Source of the DNA: Marinicella gelatinilytica
GTDB taxonomy: Bacteria; Pseudomonadota; Gammaproteobacteria; Xanthomonadales; Marinicellaceae
DNA: 64,000 nucleotides
Reading direction: 5' to 3'
Assembly (NCBI RefSeq): GCF_026410405.1
Contig: NZ_JAPMLN010000016.1
Coordinates: 1 to 64,000 of the forward strand
Part shown: positions 44,219-52,192 of the stretch, piece by piece
Layout of the letters: each line of letters opens with the position of its first letter
Numbering within the stretch: position 1 is the stretch's first letter
The notes under the pieces: generated by a model
The model's database searches: none
What the model was told of the DNA's origin: nothing
Seen by the model: the letters and a program-made list of their open reading frames with translations, nothing else
Position numbers and translations under genes: made by a program

Positions 44219-45919
44219 TTATTGAAGAAATGTTAACAGTAGATAGGATGCCAGGATCACCACCACCCAAAGAACCATACTACCGGCCGGGTGTTTGTCA
44301 GAAAGTAAACCACTTATTTTAGCGTTTTTGTGTGCCAAATAGTTTGTGGTTAGGGTAAATACCCGAGTCACTGACTGGCTGAACAAACCGTAAACCCGCT
44401 GAGACATGGCCACAGTACCTTGCCAAACTGCCGGTAATACACGTCGATAAGTCCATTCCACGTCTATGTTGGTTGACCGTAATTCCGGCGGATACAGGTT
44501 TTTCAGGTTTAGCCACACAAAAGCCAAAGCCGAGAAGAACAACAGTTGCGTTTGTGCCAATATATGGGTGGCATCATAAGGGTTATAACCGGTGTCATAA
44601 GGCAACAAGGAATACAGGGCCGCCGGATACACACCAATACCGACACATAAGGCCGCTGCTATAAACATGGCAATCAACATATTACTGGGCGGATCACTGG
44701 CTCTGATACCTGAGTCATGGGCAAAGAACGCAAAATAAGGAATCTTAATACCGGCGTGATGGAAAACACCTGCCGAGGCAAATAATAACATTAACCACAC
44801 CCAGTTATGACCATTTTCGAGGGCTGCGCTCATCACCATGGACTTACTCACAAAACCGCTAAACAGCGGGAATGCCGAAATCGAGGCGGCACCCACAATA
44901 CATAAAATCGTGGTTTTGGGCATGGTTTTATACAAACCACCCAAATCAGAACCATTAATACGTCCGGTCATGTGTAACACCGCACCCATGGACATAAACA
45001 ACAGACCTTTAAATATAACATCGTTAAACGCATGGGAAACCGCGCCATTAATGGCCAATGCAGTACCAATACCGACACCCACCACCATAAAACCAACCTG
45101 GTTAATCAGGCTGTAAGCCAGCACCCGCCGCAGATCATTTTCAATCACCGCAAAAAATATCGGGAAACAGGTCATGGCCGCACCAATATAAATCAACAGT
45201 TCGGTACCCGGATAGGCCCGTGCCAAGCTGTAAACAGCCACTTTACTGGTGAAGGCACTGAGGAACACGGTTCCGGTGACTGTGGCTTCAGGATAGGCAT
45301 CGGTCAACCAGTTATGGGCAAACGGGAAGGCACATTTAATACCAAAAGCGATAAAAATCAGCCAACCTGCAATGCCTTGTAAACCAATATATCCAAAGGC
45401 TAGGGTGCCATTCTCGGCGGCATAAAACAGGGCACCCACCAACAAAAGAAGACCCGATATAACCTGGATAATAAGATAACGCATTCCGGCGGTATAAGCT
45501 TTTTGCGTGCGACGTGCCCAAATCAGAAACACCGAAGTAAACGCCAATAATTCCCAGAACACAAACAGGCTCAGTAAATCACCTGAAAACACGGCGCCCA
45601 AACCACTACCGGCATACATTAAAGCCGCCACTTGCTGCACCGTATCACGCACATGTAAGGCGTAAATAATGGCAATAAAAGCGGCAATATGAAATACATA
45701 GCCGAACATCAGGCTGAGTTTGTCTACCCGATAGGGGATTAATTCATAACTGAGAAAGGCAAATTGCAGGTGACTACCTTCAGGCACAGTCCATAAATGA
45801 ATGGCACTGAGCACCGGGATGAGCACCATCACCAGGCCACGCAAACGCCCACGGGTAACGGCGGCAATCACAGCACCAATAAAAAAAGGTACAAACGGCG
45901 GTATCTCAAGCATCCACAT
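44219..45919 (-). CDS. Mrp-type antiporter subunit, NuoL/M/N family (third copy)
   Basis: The protein has 566 residues from the ATG at 45919, which has AAGGTG six bases upstream; a GTG at 45928 is also open. About 14-15 transmembrane helices are present. The proton-channel residues of this family are seen: Glu in LFVFWELLAF (TM5) and Lys in FGIKCAFPFAHNWL (TM7), plus a later Lys in AFTSKVAVYSLARAY. It is one of three such pumps in this operon and the longest. Its C-terminus differs from MrpA, as the MbhD/MbhE part is encoded elsewhere (see 49522). It overlaps the previous small gene by 14 nt. Confidence 0.88.
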   Translation of the reverse strand: MWMLEIPPFVPFFIGAVIAAVTRGRLRGLVMVLIPVLSAIHLWTVPEGSHLQFAFLSYELIPYRVDKLSLMFGYVFHIAAFIAIIYALHVRDTVQQVAALMYAGSGLGAVFSGDLLSLFVFWELLAFTSVFLIWARRTQKAYTAGMRYLIIQVISGLLLLVGALFYAAENGTLAFGYIGLQGIAGWLIFIAFGIKCAFPFAHNWLTDAYPEATVTGTVFLSAFTSKVAVYSLARAYPGTELLIYIGAAMTCFPIFFAVIENDLRRVLAYSLINQVGFMVVGVGIGTALAINGAVSHAFNDVIFKGLLFMSMGAVLHMTGRINGSDLGGLYKTMPKTTILCIVGAASISAFPLFSGFVSKSMVMSAALENGHNWVWLMLLFASAGVFHHAGIKIPYFAFFAHDSGIRASDPPSNMLIAMFIAAALCVGIGVYPAALYSLLPYDTGYNPYDATHILAQTQLLFFSALAFVWLNLKNLYPPELRSTNIDVEWTYRRVLPAVWQGTVAMSQRVYGLFSQSVTRVFTLTTNYLAHKNAKISGLLSDKHPAGSMVLWVVVILASYLLLTFLQ

Positions 45920-46217
45920 TGTTATCACCTTTTGTTAATTGCTGATCTTTTTGGAACCTGGCTTCTTCCAGCTTTTCATAATAATCTTCAGGTCGCATCA
46001 AAAAGGTGCGCATCCATTTAGCGACAAACACCAACACCACACAACCCACAAATCCATAGATCGGATAAAACCCCCATAAATTCTCCCAGGGGTGATAGAT
46101 ATGGCGATCTATAACAAAATCCAAAAGCAATAGCAGCGCACACAGCACATAAAACACGGTTAATAAGCGTTTGACGTTTTTTGGATTGTCGAAAATATAT
46201 TGTTTTTTATTGGCCAT
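45906..46217 (-). CDS. Small two-helix membrane protein in the Mrp operon
   Basis: The protein has 103 residues with two transmembrane helices (LTVFYVLCALLLLLDFVID and PIYGFVGCVVLVFVAKWM) and a charged, helical C-terminal tail. No named family is recognised. It is fixed between two pump genes, overlapping both (11 nt before, 14 nt after), so it is probably an accessory subunit of this antiporter subtype. Confidence 0.75.
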   Translation of the reverse strand: MANKKQYIFDNPKNVKRLLTVFYVLCALLLLLDFVIDRHIYHPWENLWGFYPIYGFVGCVVLVFVAKWMRTFLMRPEDYYEKLEEARFQKDQQLTKGDNNVDA

Positions 46218-47697
46218 TGGCGACCCCCGGCGTGTTGAGTATGGCTTGCACTAATTCATAAAGCGGTTGTGGGTAAACAAACAACACCACACAAGCCACA
46301 GTGGTCAAAGATAATGCCATTAATGATGGCAACGGTGCTTCATTCACTGTGATTGCAGATCGGTCAATCGAATCTTTGGGGAAGAAACCCCGTAATGGTA
46401 TGGGCAATAAGTAAGCAATGTTCAGCAGTGAACTAATCATCAGTATCACCATCAGCGCCCATTGCTGGGTTTCCATGGTACCCATTAATAAGAACCATTT
46501 GCTCCAGGTACCACCACCCGGTGGCACCCCGATAATGCTGAGGCTGGCAATGAAAAATGCGATCATGGTCACCGGCATTTGCCAGCCCAATCCCTGCATC
46601 TCGCTAATTTTCGATTTTCCGGCAGTCACCAATATGGCACCGGCACAGAAGAACAGGGTGATTTTGCCAAAAGCATGCATGGCGATGTGCATGGATCCGC
46701 CAATCACTCCCGCTGATGTGGCTAACAAAGCACCGATGGTGATATAGCCCAGTTGACTGATGGTCGAATAGGCCAAACGGGCTTTTAAATTATCCTGGCG
46801 CATGGCAATCAGTGATGATAAAAGTACCGTGATACCCGCCAAGTAAAGTAAAAATTGGGTGCTCGGTAAAATCGCCAATAGATCAATGCCGAAAATAAAC
46901 ACACACACTTTCATGATTGAAAAGACACCGGCCTTAACCACCGCCACAGCATGTAACAAAGCACTGACCGGTGTTGGTGCCACCATCGCAGCAGGTAACC
47001 AACGGTGAAAAGGCATAATCGCTGCTTTACCAATACCAAACACGAACAGCATCAAAATAGCACCGGCCAACACCAGATTGACATCACCAGCAAAAACACC
47101 GCCGGCGGTAAATGCCAGGCTACCGGCCACCATCCAGGTACTGATTATCGCCATCAGGAAAAATAAAATCGAAGTACTCAGTAAAATGCCCAGATATACC
47201 CGGCCTCCGGCTTTGGCTTTATCCGTTCCGGCATGAGTTACCAATGGATAAGTCGATAATGTCAGCACCTCGTAAAAGATAAACAAGGTAAATAAATCAG
47301 CGGCAAAGGCCACGCCCATGACGGCACTGATGGCAATCGCAAAAAAACTGTAAAAACGGGTTTGCTTAACCTCATTGTGTTTACGCATGTAACCAATGGC
47401 ATAAACGGTGGTAATAATCCACAGAAAACTGGCAATCAAGGCAAACAGCATACCCAGGGGTTCTATGCGGAAATTAATACCTAAACCGGGAATGATTTCC
47501 AACCACTGAACTTGGATATCTGCGCCTTGTTTTAACCCGTTATAAAGCATAACAACACAATAAAACAGCAGTAAGCCAGTGCCAATGGAAACGCCTTCCC
47601 GTAGATTGGGCTTACGGCCCGTGGCCACAATCGCAATCACCGCAAAAAAAGGCAGTGCAATGGACAATTGTAATAATGTTTCTAACGATAGATTCAT
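46207..47697 (-). CDS. mrpD: Mrp-type antiporter subunit D paralogue (second copy)
   Basis: The 496-residue protein has about 14 helices of the NuoL/M/N family. The channel Glu is in LFIFYEVLTLSTYPLVTH, the Lys in GIGKAAIMPFHRWLPAAM, and a second Lys follows in HAVAVVKAGVFSI. Together with the neighbours it forms a cation/proton antiporter in the inner membrane. The start overlaps the previous mrpD by 4 nt (ATGA). Similar in length to its neighbour at 47694 but clearly diverged, so an old duplication. Confidence 0.9.
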   Translation of the reverse strand: MNLSLETLLQLSIALPFFAVIAIVATGRKPNLREGVSIGTGLLLFYCVVMLYNGLKQGADIQVQWLEIIPGLGINFRIEPLGMLFALIASFLWIITTVYAIGYMRKHNEVKQTRFYSFFAIAISAVMGVAFAADLFTLFIFYEVLTLSTYPLVTHAGTDKAKAGGRVYLGILLSTSILFFLMAIISTWMVAGSLAFTAGGVFAGDVNLVLAGAILMLFVFGIGKAAIMPFHRWLPAAMVAPTPVSALLHAVAVVKAGVFSIMKVCVFIFGIDLLAILPSTQFLLYLAGITVLLSSLIAMRQDNLKARLAYSTISQLGYITIGALLATSAGVIGGSMHIAMHAFGKITLFFCAGAILVTAGKSKISEMQGLGWQMPVTMIAFFIASLSIIGVPPGGGTWSKWFLLMGTMETQQWALMVILMISSLLNIAYLLPIPLRGFFPKDSIDRSAITVNEAPLPSLMALSLTTVACVVLFVYPQPLYELVQAILNTPGVANGQ

Positions 47698-49172
47698 GGC
47701 GCAACCCCAAACAAGTTTTCCGCTGCCATTTGAGCGATTTGCACATTAATCCGGGTATCAACACCAAAATACACATTCGCCAACACCAAAATCCATGTAG
47801 GTATTAAGATGCCCAGCGGTGCCTCTTTAACGGATTCGTTGTCTTTATTCGGGGCACGGAAATAAGCGACTTCAACCACGCGCCACAGATAGATAATGGC
47901 CAATAAAGAACCGAACAGGATGAGTATCGCCACCGGCCACCAGCCGTTTTCAATCATGGCAACAACCAGATACCACTTACTGATAAAGCCAACTGTGAGC
48001 GGCACACCGATTAAACTCAAACCACCGACCACAATAGCCGCCATGGTTAAAGGCATTTGTCGTCCTAAACCCTGAAAACTTTTTAATTGAACATTGCCCA
48101 GTCGGTACATAACGCCGGCCAAAGCCAGGAATAAAGCACCTTTCATCAACGCATGGTTAAATATGTGCATAAGACTGGCCGATAAGCCCGCCGCTGTGCC
48201 GACACTGATACCGACAATCATGTAACCCACCTGGGCGATACTCGAATAGGCAAATATATGCTTTACATTTTGTTGATAAATGGCCGAAGTGGAGGCCACA
48301 AAAACACCCAGCAGCCCCAACACCAAAAACAATATATTTAAGGGCAAAGTGGTGAATGAGAAAGATAAGCCAAAAACAGTAAACGTAAATCTGATGAGCA
48401 GATAAATCGCCACTTTGGTGGAAGTAGCCGCCAACATCGCGGTGACAATTGACGGTGCGTAGGCATAGGCATTGGGTAACCACAAATGCAGCGGAAACAA
48501 CGCCAACTTTAAACACACCCCAACCACCACAAATGCAAAAGACACAAACACGGTTCGGGTTTGCGCCACCTCCGGCAACCGTTCCGCCAGGTCTTGCATA
48601 TTCAAGGTACCGGTCATCTGATACATTAAGCCGATACCAATTAAAATAAAGGTGGCACCAATGGTACCCATAATGAGGTATTGATAAGACGCCCACAAAG
48701 CGCGCCTGTCTTTACCCATGGCAATCAAGGCATAGGCTGACAACGATGAAATTTCCAAAAACACAAACACGTTAAAGGCATCACCGGTGGCCAGAATACC
48801 AAGCATACCGGTTAAGGACAACAAATACAGGGCATAAAAATAGGTCTGGCGATTGCTTGATAACTCATTTTCTAAACTGGTGCGAGCCGCCAGAAGAACC
48901 ACAGCACTGAGACCTGAAACAACCATTATCACAAAGGCATTTAAGGCATCAATGCGGTATTCTATTCCCCACGGTGGTGCCCAGCCGCCCAGTTCGTAAC
49001 TAATGACCCCTGTGCTGGTGACTTGTTGCACCAACAGAACACTGATTGTGAACGTTAACGCCGTAACCACACAAGCAAACAGCCAAACTAGTTTTGGTCG
49101 CTTTAAGAATAAGCACAAAGGTGCCGCCAGCAGGGGTAATATGACCTGCAATATGGGTAAATGTGCCATCAC
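47694..49172 (-). CDS. mrpD: Mrp-type antiporter subunit D (first copy)
   Basis: This 492-residue membrane protein is the closest to standard MrpD/MnhD. It has the channel Glu in VFVFLEISSLSAYALIAMG, the Lys in CLKLALFPLHLWLPNAYAYAP and a further Lys in AATSTKVAIYLLIRF. It follows mrpC with a 4-nt overlap, as in typical mrp operons. It moves protons against Na+ or other cations. Confidence 0.92.
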   Translation of the reverse strand: MMAHLPILQVILPLLAAPLCLFLKRPKLVWLFACVVTALTFTISVLLVQQVTSTGVISYELGGWAPPWGIEYRIDALNAFVIMVVSGLSAVVLLAARTSLENELSSNRQTYFYALYLLSLTGMLGILATGDAFNVFVFLEISSLSAYALIAMGKDRRALWASYQYLIMGTIGATFILIGIGLMYQMTGTLNMQDLAERLPEVAQTRTVFVSFAFVVVGVCLKLALFPLHLWLPNAYAYAPSIVTAMLAATSTKVAIYLLIRFTFTVFGLSFSFTTLPLNILFLVLGLLGVFVASTSAIYQQNVKHIFAYSSIAQVGYMIVGISVGTAAGLSASLMHIFNHALMKGALFLALAGVMYRLGNVQLKSFQGLGRQMPLTMAAIVVGGLSLIGVPLTVGFISKWYLVVAMIENGWWPVAILILFGSLLAIIYLWRVVEVAYFRAPNKDNESVKEAPLGILIPTWILVLANVYFGVDTRINVQIAQMAAENLFGVAP

Positions 49173-49519
49173 GATAGATTATCTTGTTGTTGAATGAATT
49201 CTTCTTCGATACTGTCATACGCTTCGTTAATGCGGACAATAATCGCAAGCCCCAAAGCCGTGGTGGCAATACCCACCACAATTGCTGTCAAAATCAGCAC
49301 ATGGGGTAAGGGATTTGAGTATTGAGTGATACCATCGGCTAAAATTGGGGCACTGCCGCCATCCACTTTGGCCACACTGATGTAAAAAATAAACACCGAG
49401 GTTTGAAAAATGGTCAAGCCCACCAATTTTTTTATGAGATTTCCATGCGCAATAATGATATAAAAACCAAGCATCATCAACGCCACCACAACCCAATAAT
49501 TGTAATGTCCAATTAACAT
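49169..49519 (-). CDS. mrpC: Mrp-type antiporter subunit C (NuoK-like)
   Basis: The 116-residue protein has three transmembrane helices and the NuoK-type pattern: an early ALMMLGFYIIIAHGNLIKKLVG, the conserved Gln-Thr-Ser-Val-Phe, and Pro-His-Val-Leu-Ile-Leu-Thr-Ala-Ile-Val-Val with a later Ala-Thr-Thr-Ala-Leu-Gly. GGAGC precedes the ATG. Two nt separate it from the fused mrpB. Confidence 0.92.
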   Translation of the reverse strand: MLIGHYNYWVVVALMMLGFYIIIAHGNLIKKLVGLTIFQTSVFIFYISVAKVDGGSAPILADGITQYSNPLPHVLILTAIVVGIATTALGLAIIVRINEAYDSIEEEFIQQQDNLS

Positions 49520-49521
49520 AT

Positions 49522-50508
49522 TTATGCTCCTAAATCATCCGAGATTTGTTGAGGTCCTTTGCGCCCGGCAAAGTTAAAGAAAATAATGATAATCACCGAT
49601 GCAACGGTCATACCGACGCCCAACTCAATCAGTAAAATGCCTAAATGCTGTCCCGCCACCGGGTTTTCCAACAACACGTTATAATCCAGAAAAGTGCCGC
49701 CATTGAGGAAAGAAACAACCCCGACTGCGCCATAAAGCAAAACACCAAAAGCCGCAATCAATTGAATCAAACTTTGACTAATAACCCGGCGGGCTATATC
49801 CATGCCAAACAACATCGCATATAAAATGATACCGGCACCAAAAATCACACCGGCTTGGAAACCGCCGCCAGGCCCGTATTCGCCATGAAATTGTACATAT
49901 AAGGCAAACAACAGAATAAAAGGAATTAATATCTTCCCGACAATGCGCAGTACGATGTGTTGATCTTCAATGGAGTCATTAATCGTCGGCAGTTTCTTGC
50001 GGGTGCCTGTACCATTGACTGTGGATAACAAACCAATAATACCGAGACCGGCGGTAAAAATAACCACCACTTCACCAAAAGTATCAAATCCCCGGTAAGA
50101 AGATAAAACTGAGGTCACAATATTCGGGATACCAATTTCATCATAGGAGTCTTCAATATAGCGTTGCGCAACATGTGTATGAGCGGGTGCATCAGCCATA
50201 CCAAAAATAGGCATGTCATAGGTGCCGTAAATTAATAAACCACCTGTGATCACCACCACCAGCAACGCCAGCAACGGTTTATGACGGGAAGGGTGTTCCT
50301 TGCGCTTTGTTTTGGCAATCGCCACCAACAATAACAAGGTGGAAATTCCGGCACCGACAGAAGCTTCGGTAAACGCCACATCCACAGCATCCATGGCCAT
50401 AAAAAAACTGGCGGTGAGTAAACCATAAATACCGAGCAACATAACAACGGCAATCAGGTCTTTCATCCAAATGATTGCGACAACCACGCCCACCATCAAG
50501 ATGAGCAA
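49522..50508 (-). CDS. mrpB: Fused MbhD-MbhE-MrpB antiporter subunit
   Basis: This 328-residue membrane protein joins three parts that are usually split between MrpA and MrpB. Residues about 1-85 are DUF4040/MbhD-like (AIIWMKDLIAVVMLLGIYGL, AFTEASVGAGISTLLLLVA). About 90-170 are MbhE-like (Val-Leu-Ser-Ser-Tyr-Arg-Gly-Phe-Asp-Thr-Phe-Gly-Glu). About 190-328 are MrpB (ALYVQFHGEYGPGGGFQAGV). It explains why no full-length MrpA is present. The open frame starts at TTG (50508); an AGGAG lies about 20 nt further upstream inside mrpG, so the true start may be a rare codon earlier. Confidence 0.88.
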   Translation of the reverse strand: MLILMVGVVVAIIWMKDLIAVVMLLGIYGLLTASFFMAMDAVDVAFTEASVGAGISTLLLLVAIAKTKRKEHPSRHKPLLALLVVVITGGLLIYGTYDMPIFGMADAPAHTHVAQRYIEDSYDEIGIPNIVTSVLSSYRGFDTFGEVVVIFTAGLGIIGLLSTVNGTGTRKKLPTINDSIEDQHIVLRIVGKILIPFILLFALYVQFHGEYGPGGGFQAGVIFGAGIILYAMLFGMDIARRVISQSLIQLIAAFGVLLYGAVGVVSFLNGGTFLDYNVLLENPVAGQHLGILLIELGVGMTVASVIIIIFFNFAGRKGPQQISDDLGA

Positions 50509-50519
50509 GACAATATCAA

Positions 50520-50858
50520 TTAACGTTTCGATGATTTCGACTCCTGCTGACTTTTGTTGTTGGAAATTGGCTTAAGACCACTGCGAAAAGCGGCTTTGGC
50601 TAAGGCATGCCCGGCTGTTGGACTGGTCAGTAAAATTAACAATAAAATGATGACCAGCTTCATAATCGCCAAAGCACCCGGATTGAGCAACATCATACCT
50701 ATGATAATCATGGTCGACGCCAGGGTGTCGGTGACCCCGGTGGCATGCATTCGCGTATAAAAATCAGGAAACCTGATTAAACCAATACCGCCGGCTAAAA
50801 TTAACAGCGCCCCTGTCAATAAAAATATTCCGCTGAGTATTTCCATGAACATGTCCAT
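50520..50858 (-). CDS. mrpG: Mrp-type antiporter subunit G
   Basis: The 112-residue protein has three helices. The MrpG signature is RFPDFYTRMHATGVTDTLAS, followed by a long last helix and a basic tail. It overlaps mrpF by 1 nt. It helps stability and assembly of the antiporter. Confidence 0.94.
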   Translation of the reverse strand: MDMFMEILSGIFLLTGALLILAGGIGLIRFPDFYTRMHATGVTDTLASTMIIIGMMLLNPGALAIMKLVIILLLILLTSPTAGHALAKAAFRSGLKPISNNKSQQESKSSKR

Positions 50859-51166
50859 TAACGTCTCTCCTGCTGTGATTGGCTGTCACTGTCCTGACTA
50901 AACCCATCAGAATCTGATAGCCGCAAGAAGCCAATGACACTGATGAAATTAATTAAGGCATATACCAGAGCCACATCCAAAAAATCCGGGCGACCCATGA
51001 AAAACCCCATTAAAGCAATCAATAACACGGTTTTGGTACCAAAAACGTTAACCGCCAGAATGCGGTCATACAGGCTTGGCCCCATAAAACAACGCATGAT
51101 GGACAAAGCCATAACGACAAATACTGCGATAATTGTGGCACTAATCATGATTTTTCCAGTTGACAA
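50858..51166 (-). CDS. mrpF: Mrp-type antiporter subunit F
   Basis: The 102-residue protein has three helices with the family motif GPSLYDRILAVNVFGTKTVLLI and ALVYALINFI. The C-terminal tail is Ser-, Asp- and Gln-rich. It overlaps mrpE by 22 nt and mrpG by 1 nt. Confidence 0.94.
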   Translation of the reverse strand: MSTGKIMISATIIAVFVVMALSIMRCFMGPSLYDRILAVNVFGTKTVLLIALMGFFMGRPDFLDVALVYALINFISVIGFLRLSDSDGFSQDSDSQSQQERR

Positions 51167-51621
51167 ACGCGGCGATCCATTTCGCCGGCTTTAAGGGCTT
51201 CTAAATCCTCATGCAATAATGCATGAACGGTTATTTCATCGTCTTCTAACTCAATTGCCACGGTGCCTGGTGTTAAAGTGATTGAATTGGCCAGGATAAC
51301 TTTACCCATGTCGGTTTTAGCACAGATTTTTATGGTCGCCATGGACGGTGAAATATAGGCTTTGCCTAGCACAATATGTTTTACCACCTTAATGTTGGAC
51401 AGCACAATCTCTTTCATCAACCAGCCATAATATCGCGGCAACCTAAAGGCTAAATGAAACGGCACCGATTCATAATCAACGACATCCATACGACGGGCAA
51501 TAAACACCACCAACGCCACAGACACGACCCCTAACATCAGGATAATCGGCGTAAACATGCCGGAATTCATCAACCAAAACAAAACCAGCGCTATTGTTAT
51601 ACTCAGAGTGTATCGCATCAT
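51145..51621 (-). CDS. mrpE: Mrp-type antiporter subunit E
   Basis: The 158-residue protein has two early helices and then the MrpE fold with RLPRYYGWLMKEIVLSNIKVVKHIV, the conserved SITLTPGTVAIELEDDEITVHAL and a polar tail. It is the first gene of the nine-gene operon running to 44219. A weak GAGCG lies ahead of the ATG. Confidence 0.94.
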   Translation of the reverse strand: MMRYTLSITIALVLFWLMNSGMFTPIILMLGVVSVALVVFIARRMDVVDYESVPFHLAFRLPRYYGWLMKEIVLSNIKVVKHIVLGKAYISPSMATIKICAKTDMGKVILANSITLTPGTVAIELEDDEITVHALLHEDLEALKAGEMDRRVCQLEKS

Positions 51622-52192
51622 AATATTCGCTCATTAAAAGCCAAGAAAAGATCTGTAAGCAAAGACCATCGGTTTGGCATTCGGGCAGGCTTGCTTATCG
51701 CCCTCATAGGAATGGCGTTAAAGGTGAGATAATTTGTGGTCAAGGTTTGTTGCATTAATACTGTCTCTTATCTAATTAATGTGTCATTCCGATCATAAGT
51801 ATTTGTAAGTAAACTTAATAGAGGCTCAACAACACGTTTGTACCGTTATCAAAACCCAAACCAAAAAAATGATTTTGAGATAATAAGCAATTGTTACCAT
51901 GGGTGCAAGCATTGACGGAATAATCGGTGCTTAAAAAGCGCAGATAACACCATGGTGAGCCATTAAAAAAACCATCCTGCCGTCATTTTCCAGCTCACTT
52001 ATACCATGTGCCTGCTAAATCGTGCGATATTATGCTGTTTTTTTAACAGGGAAACAACCGCTTTATAACCGAAAAGTGATGTGCCAAATATCCTAAGAGA
52101 CCTTTGAACATGTTAACAACCCCCCCCAACCTTGGGGGTACTGTCAAAATGTATTGCACGCTAAACTTTCACCATTAATTTTGGAGAAAACA
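51622..52192. other. Divergent intergenic region between mrpE and a secreted propeller gene
   Basis: 571 bp hold the promoters of both flanking genes. No gene-like frame is seen. A palindrome CCCCCAA/TTGGGGG (52123-52138) lies 55 bp before the 52193 start without a T run, so it is more likely a regulatory than a terminating hairpin. GAGACCTTTG (52097-52106) equals one end of the MITE-like elements of this window but has no partner end nearby. A GGAGA ribosome site (52184 region) serves the gene at 52193. Confidence 0.45.

Noticed and set aside
48157-48696. 179-codon minus-strand frame within the Mrp operon
   Set aside because: It overlaps mrpD in another frame on the same strand; the product has frequent Cys/His/Tyr and no family match, while mrpD is fully conserved.
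52097-52138. MITE end (GAGACCTTTG) and C/G palindrome before 52193
   Set aside because: No partner inverted end within 300 bp and no target duplication, so not called as an element; the palindrome is mentioned only as a possible regulatory site.
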